A DNA stretch of 64,000 nucleotides from an uncultured Clostridia bacterium (GTDB lineage: Bacteria; Bacillota; Clostridia; TANB77; CAG-508): assembly GCA_934130285.1 (NCBI GenBank), contig CAKOXT010000001.1:248001-312000 (forward strand), written 5' to 3'. The notes beneath the pieces were generated by a model. The model saw only the letters and a list, made by a program, of their open reading frames with translations, was not told the origin of the DNA and did not search any database. The position numbers were made by a program, and so were the translations under genes. Shown piece by piece: positions 18,698 through 27,988 of this stretch (the first letter of the stretch is position 1; every line of letters begins with the position of its first letter).

Positions 18698-19711
18698 ATG
18701 TTCGAAAAAGAAATTGAAGCATTAAATGATGCATATAAATCATATAATTTAAATTACAATAAAGTGAGAGAAAACGAGATTTTAGATTATATTCGTTCGC
18801 GTATAGTTGATGAACAGAGTTCATTAGAATATATATTAGAACAAATAGATGAAAAGTATTCATTTGATGATATTCTAGCTACTTTTGATGAGCAAGCTAG
18901 AAAGAAAATTATTTATAAGAGAGAAACTCACTTGAGTGAAAATAAATTTAAGTTTTACTACGGAAAGATGACTACATCTGTTGGAAATATTGCTGTTGAA
19001 TGTTCAGATACATTAGAAGTTTTAAGATATTTCATTAGAGCGATTCAATCACATAATACTATTACTATTTCTGATATTGAATATAGTGAAGTTAGTGTTA
19101 AAGCAGCTTTATTGGTTATTTTTTGTGAAGCTTTGGAAAAATTTCAAATTGATATGAATTTAATCATGTTACTTCCTTGTGAAGAATGTTATTATGATGA
19201 ATTTGATAAGGTATTAGTTTACGATGAAAACGGCCTTACTGTTACTAAGAAAGCACACAATTATAATATGTTTATTTATATAGAAGATGCCTATTTTGAA
19301 AGCGTTGTAGAAAATGAGATTGGCGTTTTAGAAATTAACAATAAGAAATATAGAACTATAAGAGGCGATTTTTATGATGTTATATCTGAAATTAATAAGA
19401 AAGTTCCAGCAGGGGCTGTAATATATACGCAAAGTAGTGTAAAAGCATATGAGTTTATGAACTTAGTTCATAGTAGTAATGTTTTTGTAAATACTACACT
19501 TATGGCAAAGGAAGATATTGAAGAACCTGATAATGAACTATATTGTATAAGAAAAATTATGTATCCATCTAAGGATGCGGTTCAAGCAACTAATAATAGA
19601 GCTCCTGAGGATAAAAAGATGATTGCTGAAACGGCATTGGTAGTTCAAAAACCAAATCCTTGGTATAAAAAGATTGTTGAAAAAATAAAAGGATTATTTA
19701 AAAAGAATTAA
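18698..19711 (+). CDS. Degenerate aldehyde-dehydrogenase-fold (ProA-like) protein
   Basis: 337 aa, cytosolic. Segments VGNIAVECSDTLEVLRYFIR and VKAYEFMNLVHSSNVFVNTT resemble, respectively, the cofactor-side strand/helix and the VDSAAVYVN region of glutamyl-5-phosphate reductase. The usual catalytic Cys context is not seen, so an enzyme activity is doubtful. The last about 40 residues form a basic tail (IVEKIKGLFKKN) like a membrane- or partner-binding helix. The 1866-aa gene follows after 17 nt, so the two are surely co-expressed. The ALDH relation is my reading of weak motifs; it could be another Rossmann-type protein. Confidence 0.5.
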   Translation: MFEKEIEALNDAYKSYNLNYNKVRENEILDYIRSRIVDEQSSLEYILEQIDEKYSFDDILATFDEQARKKIIYKRETHLSENKFKFYYGKMTTSVGNIAVECSDTLEVLRYFIRAIQSHNTITISDIEYSEVSVKAALLVIFCEALEKFQIDMNLIMLLPCEECYYDEFDKVLVYDENGLTVTKKAHNYNMFIYIEDAYFESVVENEIGVLEINNKKYRTIRGDFYDVISEINKKVPAGAVIYTQSSVKAYEFMNLVHSSNVFVNTTLMAKEDIEEPDNELYCIRKIMYPSKDAVQATNNRAPEDKKMIAETALVVQKPNPWYKKIVEKIKGLFKKN

Positions 19712-19728
19712 CTTTCAGGAGATAATAT

Positions 19729-22700
19729 ATGGAAAAAATAAATTTAGAAGAATTTAGAAGAATAAAGACACAAATTGCTGATTTTGTTGCTAGAGCAGAA
19801 GCTTTGGAAAAAAGAGAAGATGTAACTGAAGAGGAAGAAGAAAAAATAAATACTGAGTTTGATGATTTAGTTATTTCTTTAAAAGATTATGATCTAAGTG
19901 ATATACCATTTGAAGAATATGAAGGATTTTATGATATTGGATTTGAGTTTGAAGGAACAGGTGCTAATTTAGATTATAGTATTATAAATACAGAATATCG
20001 TTCAGGTGCAATTACTCGTCTTAAGGGATGTAATGTTAGAAATTTTGATTTTGCTGGTATGCAATATGATGATGATAGCTTTGATCAAGATTTTATAGAT
20101 GAACATAGTGAAATGTTTTTGACTAGTTTGATAAAAAATACACGTGCTAGACATAGATATTATACTGGTTCATTAGATTATCCTGATTTACTAGTTATAG
20201 CTAATACAGAAGGTATAGAGAGAATATCTGATTATATACAAGGAGCAGGTAGGTGTATTGGATATAAAAAAATACCAGAATTAATTAGAAAATTTGGAAT
20301 AGATATATTTTCAAAATTAGATTTTTCTGGAATAGATAATTTAGAAGCATTTAATGGGTATCAAGAAGTTGCTGAAGCCTTAATTAATTCTGATTTAACA
20401 GCAGATAGTCCAAAAGAAGATTTTGATAAAATTGTTGCTGATGGGATGTTAAATGAATTTTCAAGAAGATCATATGCATATGCTGAGACTTATGAAGTGG
20501 TAACACGAAGTGAAGTATTTAAGAAATATCATCCTGAATATATTATTGATTTTGGTGATGATGAAATTTTGAAAAATGACTTCTTTAATGGAGAATTGAC
20601 TTTAAAAGCTTTAATTAATAATAAGGAAAAATTTAATGGAAAAAAATATGTTTCTAAGTTGAAAATTGGAAAGTACAGCGAATTAGGGGTTACAGAAGAT
20701 CAAATTGATTATTTTATAAATAACTTTCCTGGAATAGCCGAAACATTTACTAGAGTATCATCTGATTTTACTAATTTGACAAAGCTTATTGATCCAACGA
20801 AGTCAGTAGAAGAAAATAGAGAACAATTGGTTGGTTATATAAATGAATTATCTATAAATGATAGTAAAACTTTTGCTGCACTTGCTGAAGTAACGTCTCT
20901 TGAGACTTTATTGAATAAGGTTCCTTTACAATATGGTAAGGATGATTTGATTGATCTTTTAAAATATGCTACACCAGAACAATTTTTAGAATATTTTCAT
21001 GATGGTGAAGATTTATTTGGAACTTATAATGATGTTTATGGGAAAATAAGTTTTGCTAAAACATATTCTATTCCTACTATATTTGAATTTGAAAAGCAAA
21101 ATGGAGAATTAGTTACAGATGGAAATATTAGAGGTTATAATCAATTATATGAAAGTTATTTACATTATGCTAATAATGATCATAATCCCAGAACTAATGT
21201 TTTAACGAGAAAGATAAAAGAAAATGAATCTTATGATAGGCCATATACTCAAGAAGAAATGTATGAATCTATTAGAAGAATGATTTTGAGTAATAGTTCT
21301 AAAGGAAAAGTTTTAAATCATGAAAAGATTAAAGGGCCTTTTAGAGAAAAATTTCCAGAGCTATTTTTGCCTGATAATGCACCAGATGAATTAAAAAATA
21401 AATTTTACACAAAAACAATGTCTTTTAGTGATATTGCAAAGTATAAAGATTATCTTAAAGATGTTGAAATAAGAGCTGGTTTGGTTAATGATTTGTATGT
21501 TAATAATGATTATAATTATTATACATTAGTTGATTATCTTGAGGTGAATGGTTATAGAAATGAAGATATAATTTCTTTTATAGAAAATAATAAAAGTGAA
21601 CTTGAATTTTATAGTAAGAATATTAATTCTATAAATGATATAAAAGTGTCAAGTGTTCCAAAAGAACAAATGATGGATTTGTTAGTAAAAGAAATACATA
21701 AAAAAGTTTCAGAGCAAATTAAAGAAAATAGATATCCATATGCTGAAGATTTTTCGCAAAAATTTAAAAATACTTATCCAGAATTGTTTTTAAGTGAAAA
21801 TGTTCCAGAAGAGATAAAAAGAGCTTTTTATAACAGAAAATTAACATGTGAGTTGATTCATGAATATCCAGAAGTAATAGATGAATTGAGTGAAAAGAGC
21901 TTTAGTTATTTGATACCAGGAGCTGTTAGTCAAGCTTTTCAATATATAGATACTGCACATAGTGTCGCACAATCTTTCCCAGATATTGCTGCAAGACTTG
22001 TTGCTAAAGATGAAAGATGGTATGAAAAAGATAACTATGCAGAAAGACTTTCTAATGAGATCGTATTACATTTTGCAAATAAATATGGAAAGTATGCAAC
22101 TGAAGTTTTTAAACTTATGGATCAAAGTGTTGTAAGAGAACTTAGTGATGAAACATTTGAAAAATTTTTAGAAGATAATATTGTATCAGGAAATATTTTA
22201 TATGGTCCTGATCTTCCTGGTTCTATAAAGGAACGTCATCCTGAAATGTTTTTAGATGAAAATGCTCCTGAAGAATTGAAGTTAGCGTTTTACTCAAGTT
22301 ATGTTTCACAAGATGAAAAGTATAAGGATCATTCTTCAACTAATTATGTAATGACACTTGATTTGCTTAGACGACATCCAGAATATTTGGAATTTTTACA
22401 AGGTAAGAATTTGAGTGTTTCTTCAAGAGATGAAGCTTTTAGAAATATGGCATTAACTTTTAATATTAATGAAATATATGAATTGGTTTCTAAAGATGTT
22501 GAAGCTGTTTCTTTAATTGGTGCTACATCATTAGAAAAAACCGAAAAGTTTAAAAGATTTTTAAATGAGATGCCAGAGTATTTTACTAAAAGAGAATTAA
22601 TAAAAATTGATGGATATAGTGAAGAAGAGATACAACAGGCTATAGAAAACAAAACAAATGATGAGTTATTATCAAGATTACAAAATAAAGAGCGTAAATT

Positions 22701-25329
22701 TAGAGATAAAATAATTTCTACTCCAGGACTGATATTATATTATCCAGAGGCTGAAATAGGAAGATTTGATTTTGGAGAATATAAAAATTTATTAGAGCTT
22801 TCACATTTTGCCGCTTCTCAAAATTATAGAAGAGGAACAGCTGAACAAATTGTTTCTACTATGTATGGATTTTTAGGATATTCTGAAGCTAAAGATTTGA
22901 TGAAATTACCTAATCTATCTGAAGAAGAATATGCTGAAATTTGTGCTCAAAATGCTGAAAAATACAACCAAATATATGAAGAGAGATATTATATTAGTGG
23001 TAACTTAAAAACCACAAATGCTTTATTTAATAAGCTTGTGCCAGCTGTTTCAAATCGTAAGGTACTAATGAATGTGTTTAGGTCAATTAACACTAAAATT
23101 ACAGAAGGTTATGATGGAAGCTTAGAAGATTTTATAAATGAAATTTTAAAGGAAAATAGTGTAGATATTCCAGCTGAAAAAATTAATGCTATTGCTTTGA
23201 ATGTTATACTTACAAATACACAAAATAAACTTTCTATGGTAAGTGATAATATATATTCTTCTATAAATGAAGTGGTTGCAGAAACTGATGAAAATAAGAA
23301 AATATTATATGATACTGCTGTTTTAGCTTTAAAGAAGACATTAATGCAATATGACAAAGTTGATATGGACACTGTAAGAGAGTTGATTCATAAAGAATTT
23401 GAAAAGACAAATCAAGATGGAACTACTTTTTATTCACCACATGTTACAAGTCATGAAAGTGAAATTATAGATATTATTGATAAATTAAGAACTCATGAAA
23501 AGTATGGAAGAATATTAAATAATTCTGTTGTTGGTATATTAAGTGAAGAACAATCTAAGATAGGAAAAGGTTGGATTAGGAAGTTGAATTCTGTTCCTGA
23601 GAGCGTTTCGTTACAAGAACTTGAGGAATTGGAAAATTCACTTTATGGCGAAACATCGAATATAGGAATTGATACTGTTAAAAGAATTGAACTTAGAGAT
23701 ACGTCAGAGCAAACAAAGCAAGCTGTATATGAATTATTATCTGAAATTGATTCAAAAGGACTGCTTACTTATGAAAAAGGTGAGAAGATGTTTGCTGGTT
23801 TTCCATATCCATATTCAGATAAGTTTAGAGAATTCTTTATAAAAAATAAAGATGAAATAATTAGAGATCCTAAGTATTATAGTAAAGTAATTGATATGGC
23901 GACATCATTTGATGAATTTGTTAATCACCCAATGAGAGTTAATAGATATGAATCTGGTCATATGACACTTGATGAAGTTATTGATAATTTAGGAAAAGCT
24001 TCATATGGCGGAAAAGAAGATGAGTATGAACTTGAGCTTCGTGCTAAACAAGCTGGATTACCAAAACAACATTTCCCATTTGCACAGAAAATATTTGCAC
24101 AGATGCGTCAAAGAGAATCACAGACTGTTCCACCAGAACAAGCTAGAAAAGGACATTTGATTGGTAGGATTGTAAGGATGGATGATCCTATTGCAATATT
24201 TGCTGGCAATATTACAAGTTGTTGTCAAAAACTAGGTGAAGGGCAACCAGGAGAACCTTCAATGATACATTCTGCAATTGAGCGTAATGGTTCTATGTTT
24301 ATAGTAGAAGAGGTGGATGAGTTTGGAAAAGTGATTAAACCTGTTGCACAAAGTTGGACTTGGAGAAATGGTAATAGAGTTTGTTTTGATAATGTTGAGA
24401 TTCCTGATGCAATTGAAGAAGAACTAAAACAAAGTAGAATGCATGATGAAATTTTAGAGGTTTATAGGAAAACTGCTGAAAGAATGGTTGAGACTGATAG
24501 AATTAAAATGCAGAAATTGCTTGAAAAGGGTAAAATCACACAAAAGCAATATGATGATATTGTTTTAAGTGAAGTTACATTTGGAACTGGATGTGATGAT
24601 TTATATAGAAATTTGTCTCCAGAACTTAAAAAGAGTTTACCAACTACTTCAATTGTTTCGCCAGTAGAAAAGGAACAAAAATATACTGGTATGCATACAG
24701 CTTCACCATGGATAGATTCTTCTGCAACCCAGATCTTATTAGCTAGATCAGAATCAAATAGAGAATTTACTGAAGATACTAAATTGTCTGATGTTCCAAT
24801 TGAATATGGAAAAGTAAGAAATATTGTTAGATACGAAGATTATGATATTAATGCTGGTGTGATGAGAGAGATAGCAGGAATTAACGAAGCGGAAGGAAGA
24901 CGTGATTTTATAAATTCATCTGATGTATCTGAACGTGATTATAAAAAAATAGCAGTAGCGATGAGCGATGATAAAGATTGGTATATGGCATATATTGAAA
25001 AAGATGACTCTATTGAAGTAATTGATTTTGTTGTGGCAAAAGCAGATAGAAGTACTGAAGATATATTAACGTCATCTTTAGAATCTACAAGAGAATTATT
25101 CATGATAATGCAAACTGCTTCTTCAAAAGGAAAAACTGTAATAATAAAACCTGAAGAATTTGAAGGAAATATAGCTGTTAATAAATTAATTGAATCAGGT
25201 GTTATTGCAAATGATGCTGGCAAATTGAAAGTTGAAAATGAGGAAGAATTTGCAAAATGTGTAGATGCATTAGGTAAAAAATTAGATACTGATAAAAGAA
25301 AATCATTACAAGAAATTGAAGAGAGATAG
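19729..25329 (+). CDS. Giant cytosolic repeat protein, 1866 aa, unknown function
   Basis: Intact 5.6-kb gene, AGGAG before the ATG, 17 nt after the ALDH-like gene. No signal peptide or membrane helix; mostly alpha-helical and acidic. At least three copies of an internal unit are visible: FPELFLPDNAPDELKNKFY (about 540-560), YPELFLSENVPEEIKRAFY (about 682-702) and HPEMFLDENAPEELKLAFY (about 836-856), with a more distant KYHPEYIIDFGDDEILKNDF (about 265-285). A distinct domain at about 1450-1560 carries GNITSCCQKLGEG (about 1494-1506) and VAQSWTWRNGNRVCFDNVEI. A further C-terminal alpha/beta domain (about 1660-1866) follows. I know proteins with similar 'CC...AQSW.W' segments but no function for them. 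A decayed copy of part of the C-terminal domain lies at 14453-14582. Confidence 0.75.
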   Translation: MEKINLEEFRRIKTQIADFVARAEALEKREDVTEEEEEKINTEFDDLVISLKDYDLSDIPFEEYEGFYDIGFEFEGTGANLDYSIINTEYRSGAITRLKGCNVRNFDFAGMQYDDDSFDQDFIDEHSEMFLTSLIKNTRARHRYYTGSLDYPDLLVIANTEGIERISDYIQGAGRCIGYKKIPELIRKFGIDIFSKLDFSGIDNLEAFNGYQEVAEALINSDLTADSPKEDFDKIVADGMLNEFSRRSYAYAETYEVVTRSEVFKKYHPEYIIDFGDDEILKNDFFNGELTLKALINNKEKFNGKKYVSKLKIGKYSELGVTEDQIDYFINNFPGIAETFTRVSSDFTNLTKLIDPTKSVEENREQLVGYINELSINDSKTFAALAEVTSLETLLNKVPLQYGKDDLIDLLKYATPEQFLEYFHDGEDLFGTYNDVYGKISFAKTYSIPTIFEFEKQNGELVTDGNIRGYNQLYESYLHYANNDHNPRTNVLTRKIKENESYDRPYTQEEMYESIRRMILSNSSKGKVLNHEKIKGPFREKFPELFLPDNAPDELKNKFYTKTMSFSDIAKYKDYLKDVEIRAGLVNDLYVNNDYNYYTLVDYLEVNGYRNEDIISFIENNKSELEFYSKNINSINDIKVSSVPKEQMMDLLVKEIHKKVSEQIKENRYPYAEDFSQKFKNTYPELFLSENVPEEIKRAFYNRKLTCELIHEYPEVIDELSEKSFSYLIPGAVSQAFQYIDTAHSVAQSFPDIAARLVAKDERWYEKDNYAERLSNEIVLHFANKYGKYATEVFKLMDQSVVRELSDETFEKFLEDNIVSGNILYGPDLPGSIKERHPEMFLDENAPEELKLAFYSSYVSQDEKYKDHSSTNYVMTLDLLRRHPEYLEFLQGKNLSVSSRDEAFRNMALTFNINEIYELVSKDVEAVSLIGATSLEKTEKFKRFLNEMPEYFTKRELIKIDGYSEEEIQQAIENKTNDELLSRLQNKERKFRDKIISTPGLILYYPEAEIGRFDFGEYKNLLELSHFAASQNYRRGTAEQIVSTMYGFLGYSEAKDLMKLPNLSEEEYAEICAQNAEKYNQIYEERYYISGNLKTTNALFNKLVPAVSNRKVLMNVFRSINTKITEGYDGSLEDFINEILKENSVDIPAEKINAIALNVILTNTQNKLSMVSDNIYSSINEVVAETDENKKILYDTAVLALKKTLMQYDKVDMDTVRELIHKEFEKTNQDGTTFYSPHVTSHESEIIDIIDKLRTHEKYGRILNNSVVGILSEEQSKIGKGWIRKLNSVPESVSLQELEELENSLYGETSNIGIDTVKRIELRDTSEQTKQAVYELLSEIDSKGLLTYEKGEKMFAGFPYPYSDKFREFFIKNKDEIIRDPKYYSKVIDMATSFDEFVNHPMRVNRYESGHMTLDEVIDNLGKASYGGKEDEYELELRAKQAGLPKQHFPFAQKIFAQMRQRESQTVPPEQARKGHLIGRIVRMDDPIAIFAGNITSCCQKLGEGQPGEPSMIHSAIERNGSMFIVEEVDEFGKVIKPVAQSWTWRNGNRVCFDNVEIPDAIEEELKQSRMHDEILEVYRKTAERMVETDRIKMQKLLEKGKITQKQYDDIVLSEVTFGTGCDDLYRNLSPELKKSLPTTSIVSPVEKEQKYTGMHTASPWIDSSATQILLARSESNREFTEDTKLSDVPIEYGKVRNIVRYEDYDINAGVMREIAGINEAEGRRDFINSSDVSERDYKKIAVAMSDDKDWYMAYIEKDDSIEVIDFVVAKADRSTEDILTSSLESTRELFMIMQTASSKGKTVIIKPEEFEGNIAVNKLIESGVIANDAGKLKVENEEEFAKCVDALGKKLDTDKRKSLQEIEER

Positions 25330-25335
25330 TTCGTT

Positions 25336-25364
25336 TTGACGATATATAAAAAACATGCTATAAT
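25336..25364 (+). promoter_or_regulatory. Strong sigma-A promoter
   Basis: TTGACG, 17-nt spacer, TATAAT: near-consensus, 7 nt past the giant gene's stop. It drives the next gene independently. The about 110-nt leader contains a GTGTTTT/AAAACAC inverted repeat. Confidence 0.8.
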
Positions 25365-25477
25365 GATTTTATGTAACCTTTGGATACTGAGGTGTTTTAC
25401 AATAAAAACACAATACTAAAGAAAAAGGATACATACGTAACTTATAAACAATTAAATATATACAGGAGGACAATATT

Positions 25478-26257
25478 ATGTCATGGAAAAAAGAAGTAGT
25501 AACAAGCGCATTTCGGAAAAAATTCGGATTAAAGAACATGATCTTAGACAACTGTTGCAATTTTGAGTGTATAACTTTCTCAAAAAGAGATGGTAGTCTG
25601 GTAGTGAGTTTTGTTTATCCGAACGTAACGGCTGAAGGTATATCATTACGGTATATGGTTATTAAGCGATACAGTAGTGAAAAAGATAAAGTTGAAGAAT
25701 TAACTTTATTTGATGACAATATTCAGATGGAATCTTACCATTGGCCTGTAACGGAACTTAATGTTGATTTTGATTCGAGTGTTCACCTCTTCGATTATGA
25801 ATGGAGAGATATTGAGGAGAATTTAAAATTCATGAATGAGCTGGATATAAATAAAAGCATCAATGGCTTTGAAATCCTTTGCAGAGCTTTGAGTAATTTG
25901 AATATTCCTCTTTCAACGGTGAACTCTTGTAAGGTGGCAGGCTTAGAGATAAAGGATAGAGAAATTTATTCTTATATTGAGGCTCATAAAGACTATAGTC
26001 TTAATTATGCTTGGTTTAGAACCACGTATAAGTCTGGTGCTACCGAAGTTGAAATTAACAAAGAGGGTGACAGCTATCAGATTTCTTTTTCGGGTGACAG
26101 AGATCTTGTTATGAAGTGTAATCCGATGGAAGCTGTAAATGACGCGGAATCTAAAATTTTTGGAATACGCAAATTTGCATCTGAGTTTGATTCACTTCAA
26201 AAGCGGGGCGAGAGTTGCGATGAATTAGTAAAAGAGAGATTAAAGGGTGTGCATTAA
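25478..26257 (+). CDS. Hypothetical cytosolic protein, likely acquired
   Basis: 259 aa, no signal peptide or membrane helix, no family recognised; mixed alpha/beta with many aromatic residues. AGGAGGA precedes the ATG. Codon use is GC-richer than the neighbouring giant gene (CGG, GCG, CTG, GGC used freely), suggesting horizontal transfer. It has its own strong promoter and its stop codon sits inside the loop of a GC-rich hairpin. Confidence 0.7.
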   Translation: MSWKKEVVTSAFRKKFGLKNMILDNCCNFECITFSKRDGSLVVSFVYPNVTAEGISLRYMVIKRYSSEKDKVEELTLFDDNIQMESYHWPVTELNVDFDSSVHLFDYEWRDIEENLKFMNELDINKSINGFEILCRALSNLNIPLSTVNSCKVAGLEIKDREIYSYIEAHKDYSLNYAWFRTTYKSGATEVEINKEGDSYQISFSGDRDLVMKCNPMEAVNDAESKIFGIRKFASEFDSLQKRGESCDELVKERLKGVH

Positions 26258-26270
26258 TGCACGCCCTTTA
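26241..26270 (+). terminator. Stem-loop overlapping the stop codon
   Basis: Stem TAAAGGGTGTGCAT / ATGCACGCCCTTTA; the TAA stop of the upstream gene lies in the loop. The T-tract is weak, so termination or mRNA 3'-end protection are both possible. Confidence 0.6.
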
Positions 26271-26283
26271 ATATTTGAGAAAG

Positions 26284-26454
26284 ATGGATGAAGATGTTTT
26301 TTTGCATTCAGAAGCAAATCTTTTCAACTATAAAACTGTATCAAAAATTGACAGCATACCTCAGGAGGGTGTATACTTTTTATGTATTTTTAGAGAGCGA
26401 GAATTGATAATGAATAAAAAATATATTCATTTAAATAATGTTATAATAATTTAA
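26284..26454 (+). other. Short open frame, possible gene remnant (56 aa)
   Basis: ATG-started frame beginning MDEDVFLHSEANLFNYKTVS with protein-like composition and a later segment PQEGVYFLCIFRERELI, but no good ribosome binding site. It ends 26 nt before the next gene's start. Could be a decayed piece of an acquired gene; not recognised. Confidence 0.3.
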
Positions 26455-26479
26455 TGAATTGAAGGGACGAAACGTAGTA

Positions 26480-27358
26480 ATGGAAAGATATGAAGAGATA
26501 GAAAAAACTATAATAACAACATATCGTAAAACAATTTGGAGTAGATTTATAAAAGGTGTAAAAGAATTTGATATGGTTCAAGAAGGCGATAAAATTGCTG
26601 TTTGTATTTCAGGTGGAAAAGATTCTATGTTACTTGCCAAATGTATGCAGGAATTGAAGAAACATAGAAAAGTTAATTTTGAACTTGTATTTCTTGTTAT
26701 GGATCCGGGATATAATCCAATAAATAGACAAAAAATTATAAATAATGCAAAGATACTTAATATACCAATAGTAATGTTTGATACAAATATTTTTGAATCT
26801 GTTGAGAGAATTGATGATCATCCTTGTTATATTTGTGCCAGAATGAGAAGAGGATATTTATATAGAAAAGCACAAGAACTTGGATGTAATAAAATAGCTC
26901 TTGGCCATCATTTTGACGATGTTATTGAAACTATTATGATGGGAATGCTTTATGGAGCACAAACTCAAACAATGATGCCAAAACTATATAGTACATCTCA
27001 TAAGGGAATGCAGTTAATTAGACCTTTATATTATGTAAAAGAAGCAGATATTATAAAATGGAGAGAAAGAAACGATTTGCATTTTATACAATGTGCTTGC
27101 CGTTTTACTGAACATTGCACTATGTGTGATAATGGCGATGGAGGCTCTAAAAGAGAAGAAATGAAAAAGCTAATTAAGCAATTACGTGGAGTATATGATA
27201 ATATTGATATGAACATATATAATAGTACAAAAAATGTAAATTTAAATACTATTATTTCATATATTAAAGATGGTGAAGTTCATAGTTTTATGGATGACTA
27301 TGAAGAAAGTGGAAAAAGAAAGAGCGCAATGATAGAAAAGAATGAAAAAAACAATTAA
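26480..27358 (+). CDS. TtcA-family tRNA-thiolation-type PP-loop ATPase
   Basis: 292 aa. N-type ATP pyrophosphatase fold with the PP-loop motif CISGGKDSMLL, the CYIC pair after DDHP, and ALGHHFDDVIETIMMGMLYG, all typical of the TtcA family. These use an iron-sulfur cluster to activate and transfer sulfur to cytidine 32 of tRNA or a related position. A further cysteine cluster (CACRFTEHCTMC) follows. The ATG at 26480 is preferred over an upstream in-frame TTG. TtcA-like assignment is good; the exact tRNA target is inference. Confidence 0.85.
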   Translation: MERYEEIEKTIITTYRKTIWSRFIKGVKEFDMVQEGDKIAVCISGGKDSMLLAKCMQELKKHRKVNFELVFLVMDPGYNPINRQKIINNAKILNIPIVMFDTNIFESVERIDDHPCYICARMRRGYLYRKAQELGCNKIALGHHFDDVIETIMMGMLYGAQTQTMMPKLYSTSHKGMQLIRPLYYVKEADIIKWRERNDLHFIQCACRFTEHCTMCDNGDGGSKREEMKKLIKQLRGVYDNIDMNIYNSTKNVNLNTIISYIKDGEVHSFMDDYEESGKRKSAMIEKNEKNN

Positions 27359-27447
27359 TTTTGAACAAAATGGTCAGTTTAGGAAAAAATTGGTTGACTA
27401 AATAGTTCTTATATAATATTATATGTGCAAGAGTGGGAGTGAATTTA

Positions 27448-27927
27448 ATGAAACATAGTGATGAAAGAACTAATGTCATGAGAATTTTAGATAGTCAAAA
27501 AGTACTTTTTAATTCTTATAACTATTTAGATTCGGGTGCTATAAGTGGGATGGAAGTCGCTGAGGCTTTGAACGAAGATCCTAATATGGTATTTAAGACG
27601 TTAGTTACTGCCGGTAAATCCGGAAATCACTATGTTTTTTTAATTCCTGTAAATAAAGAACTAAATTTGAAAAAAGCTGCTAAAAGTGTTGGAGAGAAAA
27701 GTATTGAAATGGTAAAATCTAAAGAATTGTTACCGTTAACTGGTTATATTCATGGTGGCTGTTCTCCAATTGGAATGAAGAAATTTTTTAGAACGGTTAT
27801 TCACATATCCGCTTCTGAATTTGAAAAAATTATATTTAGTGCAGGAAAGATTGGATACCAAGTAGAAGTATCATTAGATGATTTAAAAAAGATTATAAAG
27901 TTTGATTTATTTGATATTGTTGATTAA
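27448..27927 (+). CDS. ybaK: Cys-tRNA(Pro)/YbaK-type deacylase
   Basis: 159 aa YbaK/EbsC family. Conserved FKTLVTAGKSGNHYVFLIPVN with the catalytic Lys, then AAKSVGEKSIEMV and GYIHGGCSPIGMKK. It hydrolyses misacylated Cys-tRNA(Pro), protecting translation fidelity in the cytosol. The ATG at 27448 has GGGAGTG just upstream; a frame-extending GTG at 27433 overlaps that site and is rejected. Confidence 0.92.
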   Translation: MKHSDERTNVMRILDSQKVLFNSYNYLDSGAISGMEVAEALNEDPNMVFKTLVTAGKSGNHYVFLIPVNKELNLKKAAKSVGEKSIEMVKSKELLPLTGYIHGGCSPIGMKKFFRTVIHISASEFEKIIFSAGKIGYQVEVSLDDLKKIIKFDLFDIVD

Positions 27928-27988
27928 AATTATATCTAATAGTTAATGTGAGATATAGATGTAAAGATAAAAGGAGATGGAACAATAA

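Noticed and set aside
26459..27358. TTG start at 26459 for the TtcA-like gene
   Set aside because: The ATG at 26480 lies behind GAAGGG and gives the usual family N-terminus; the extra seven codons have no upstream site.
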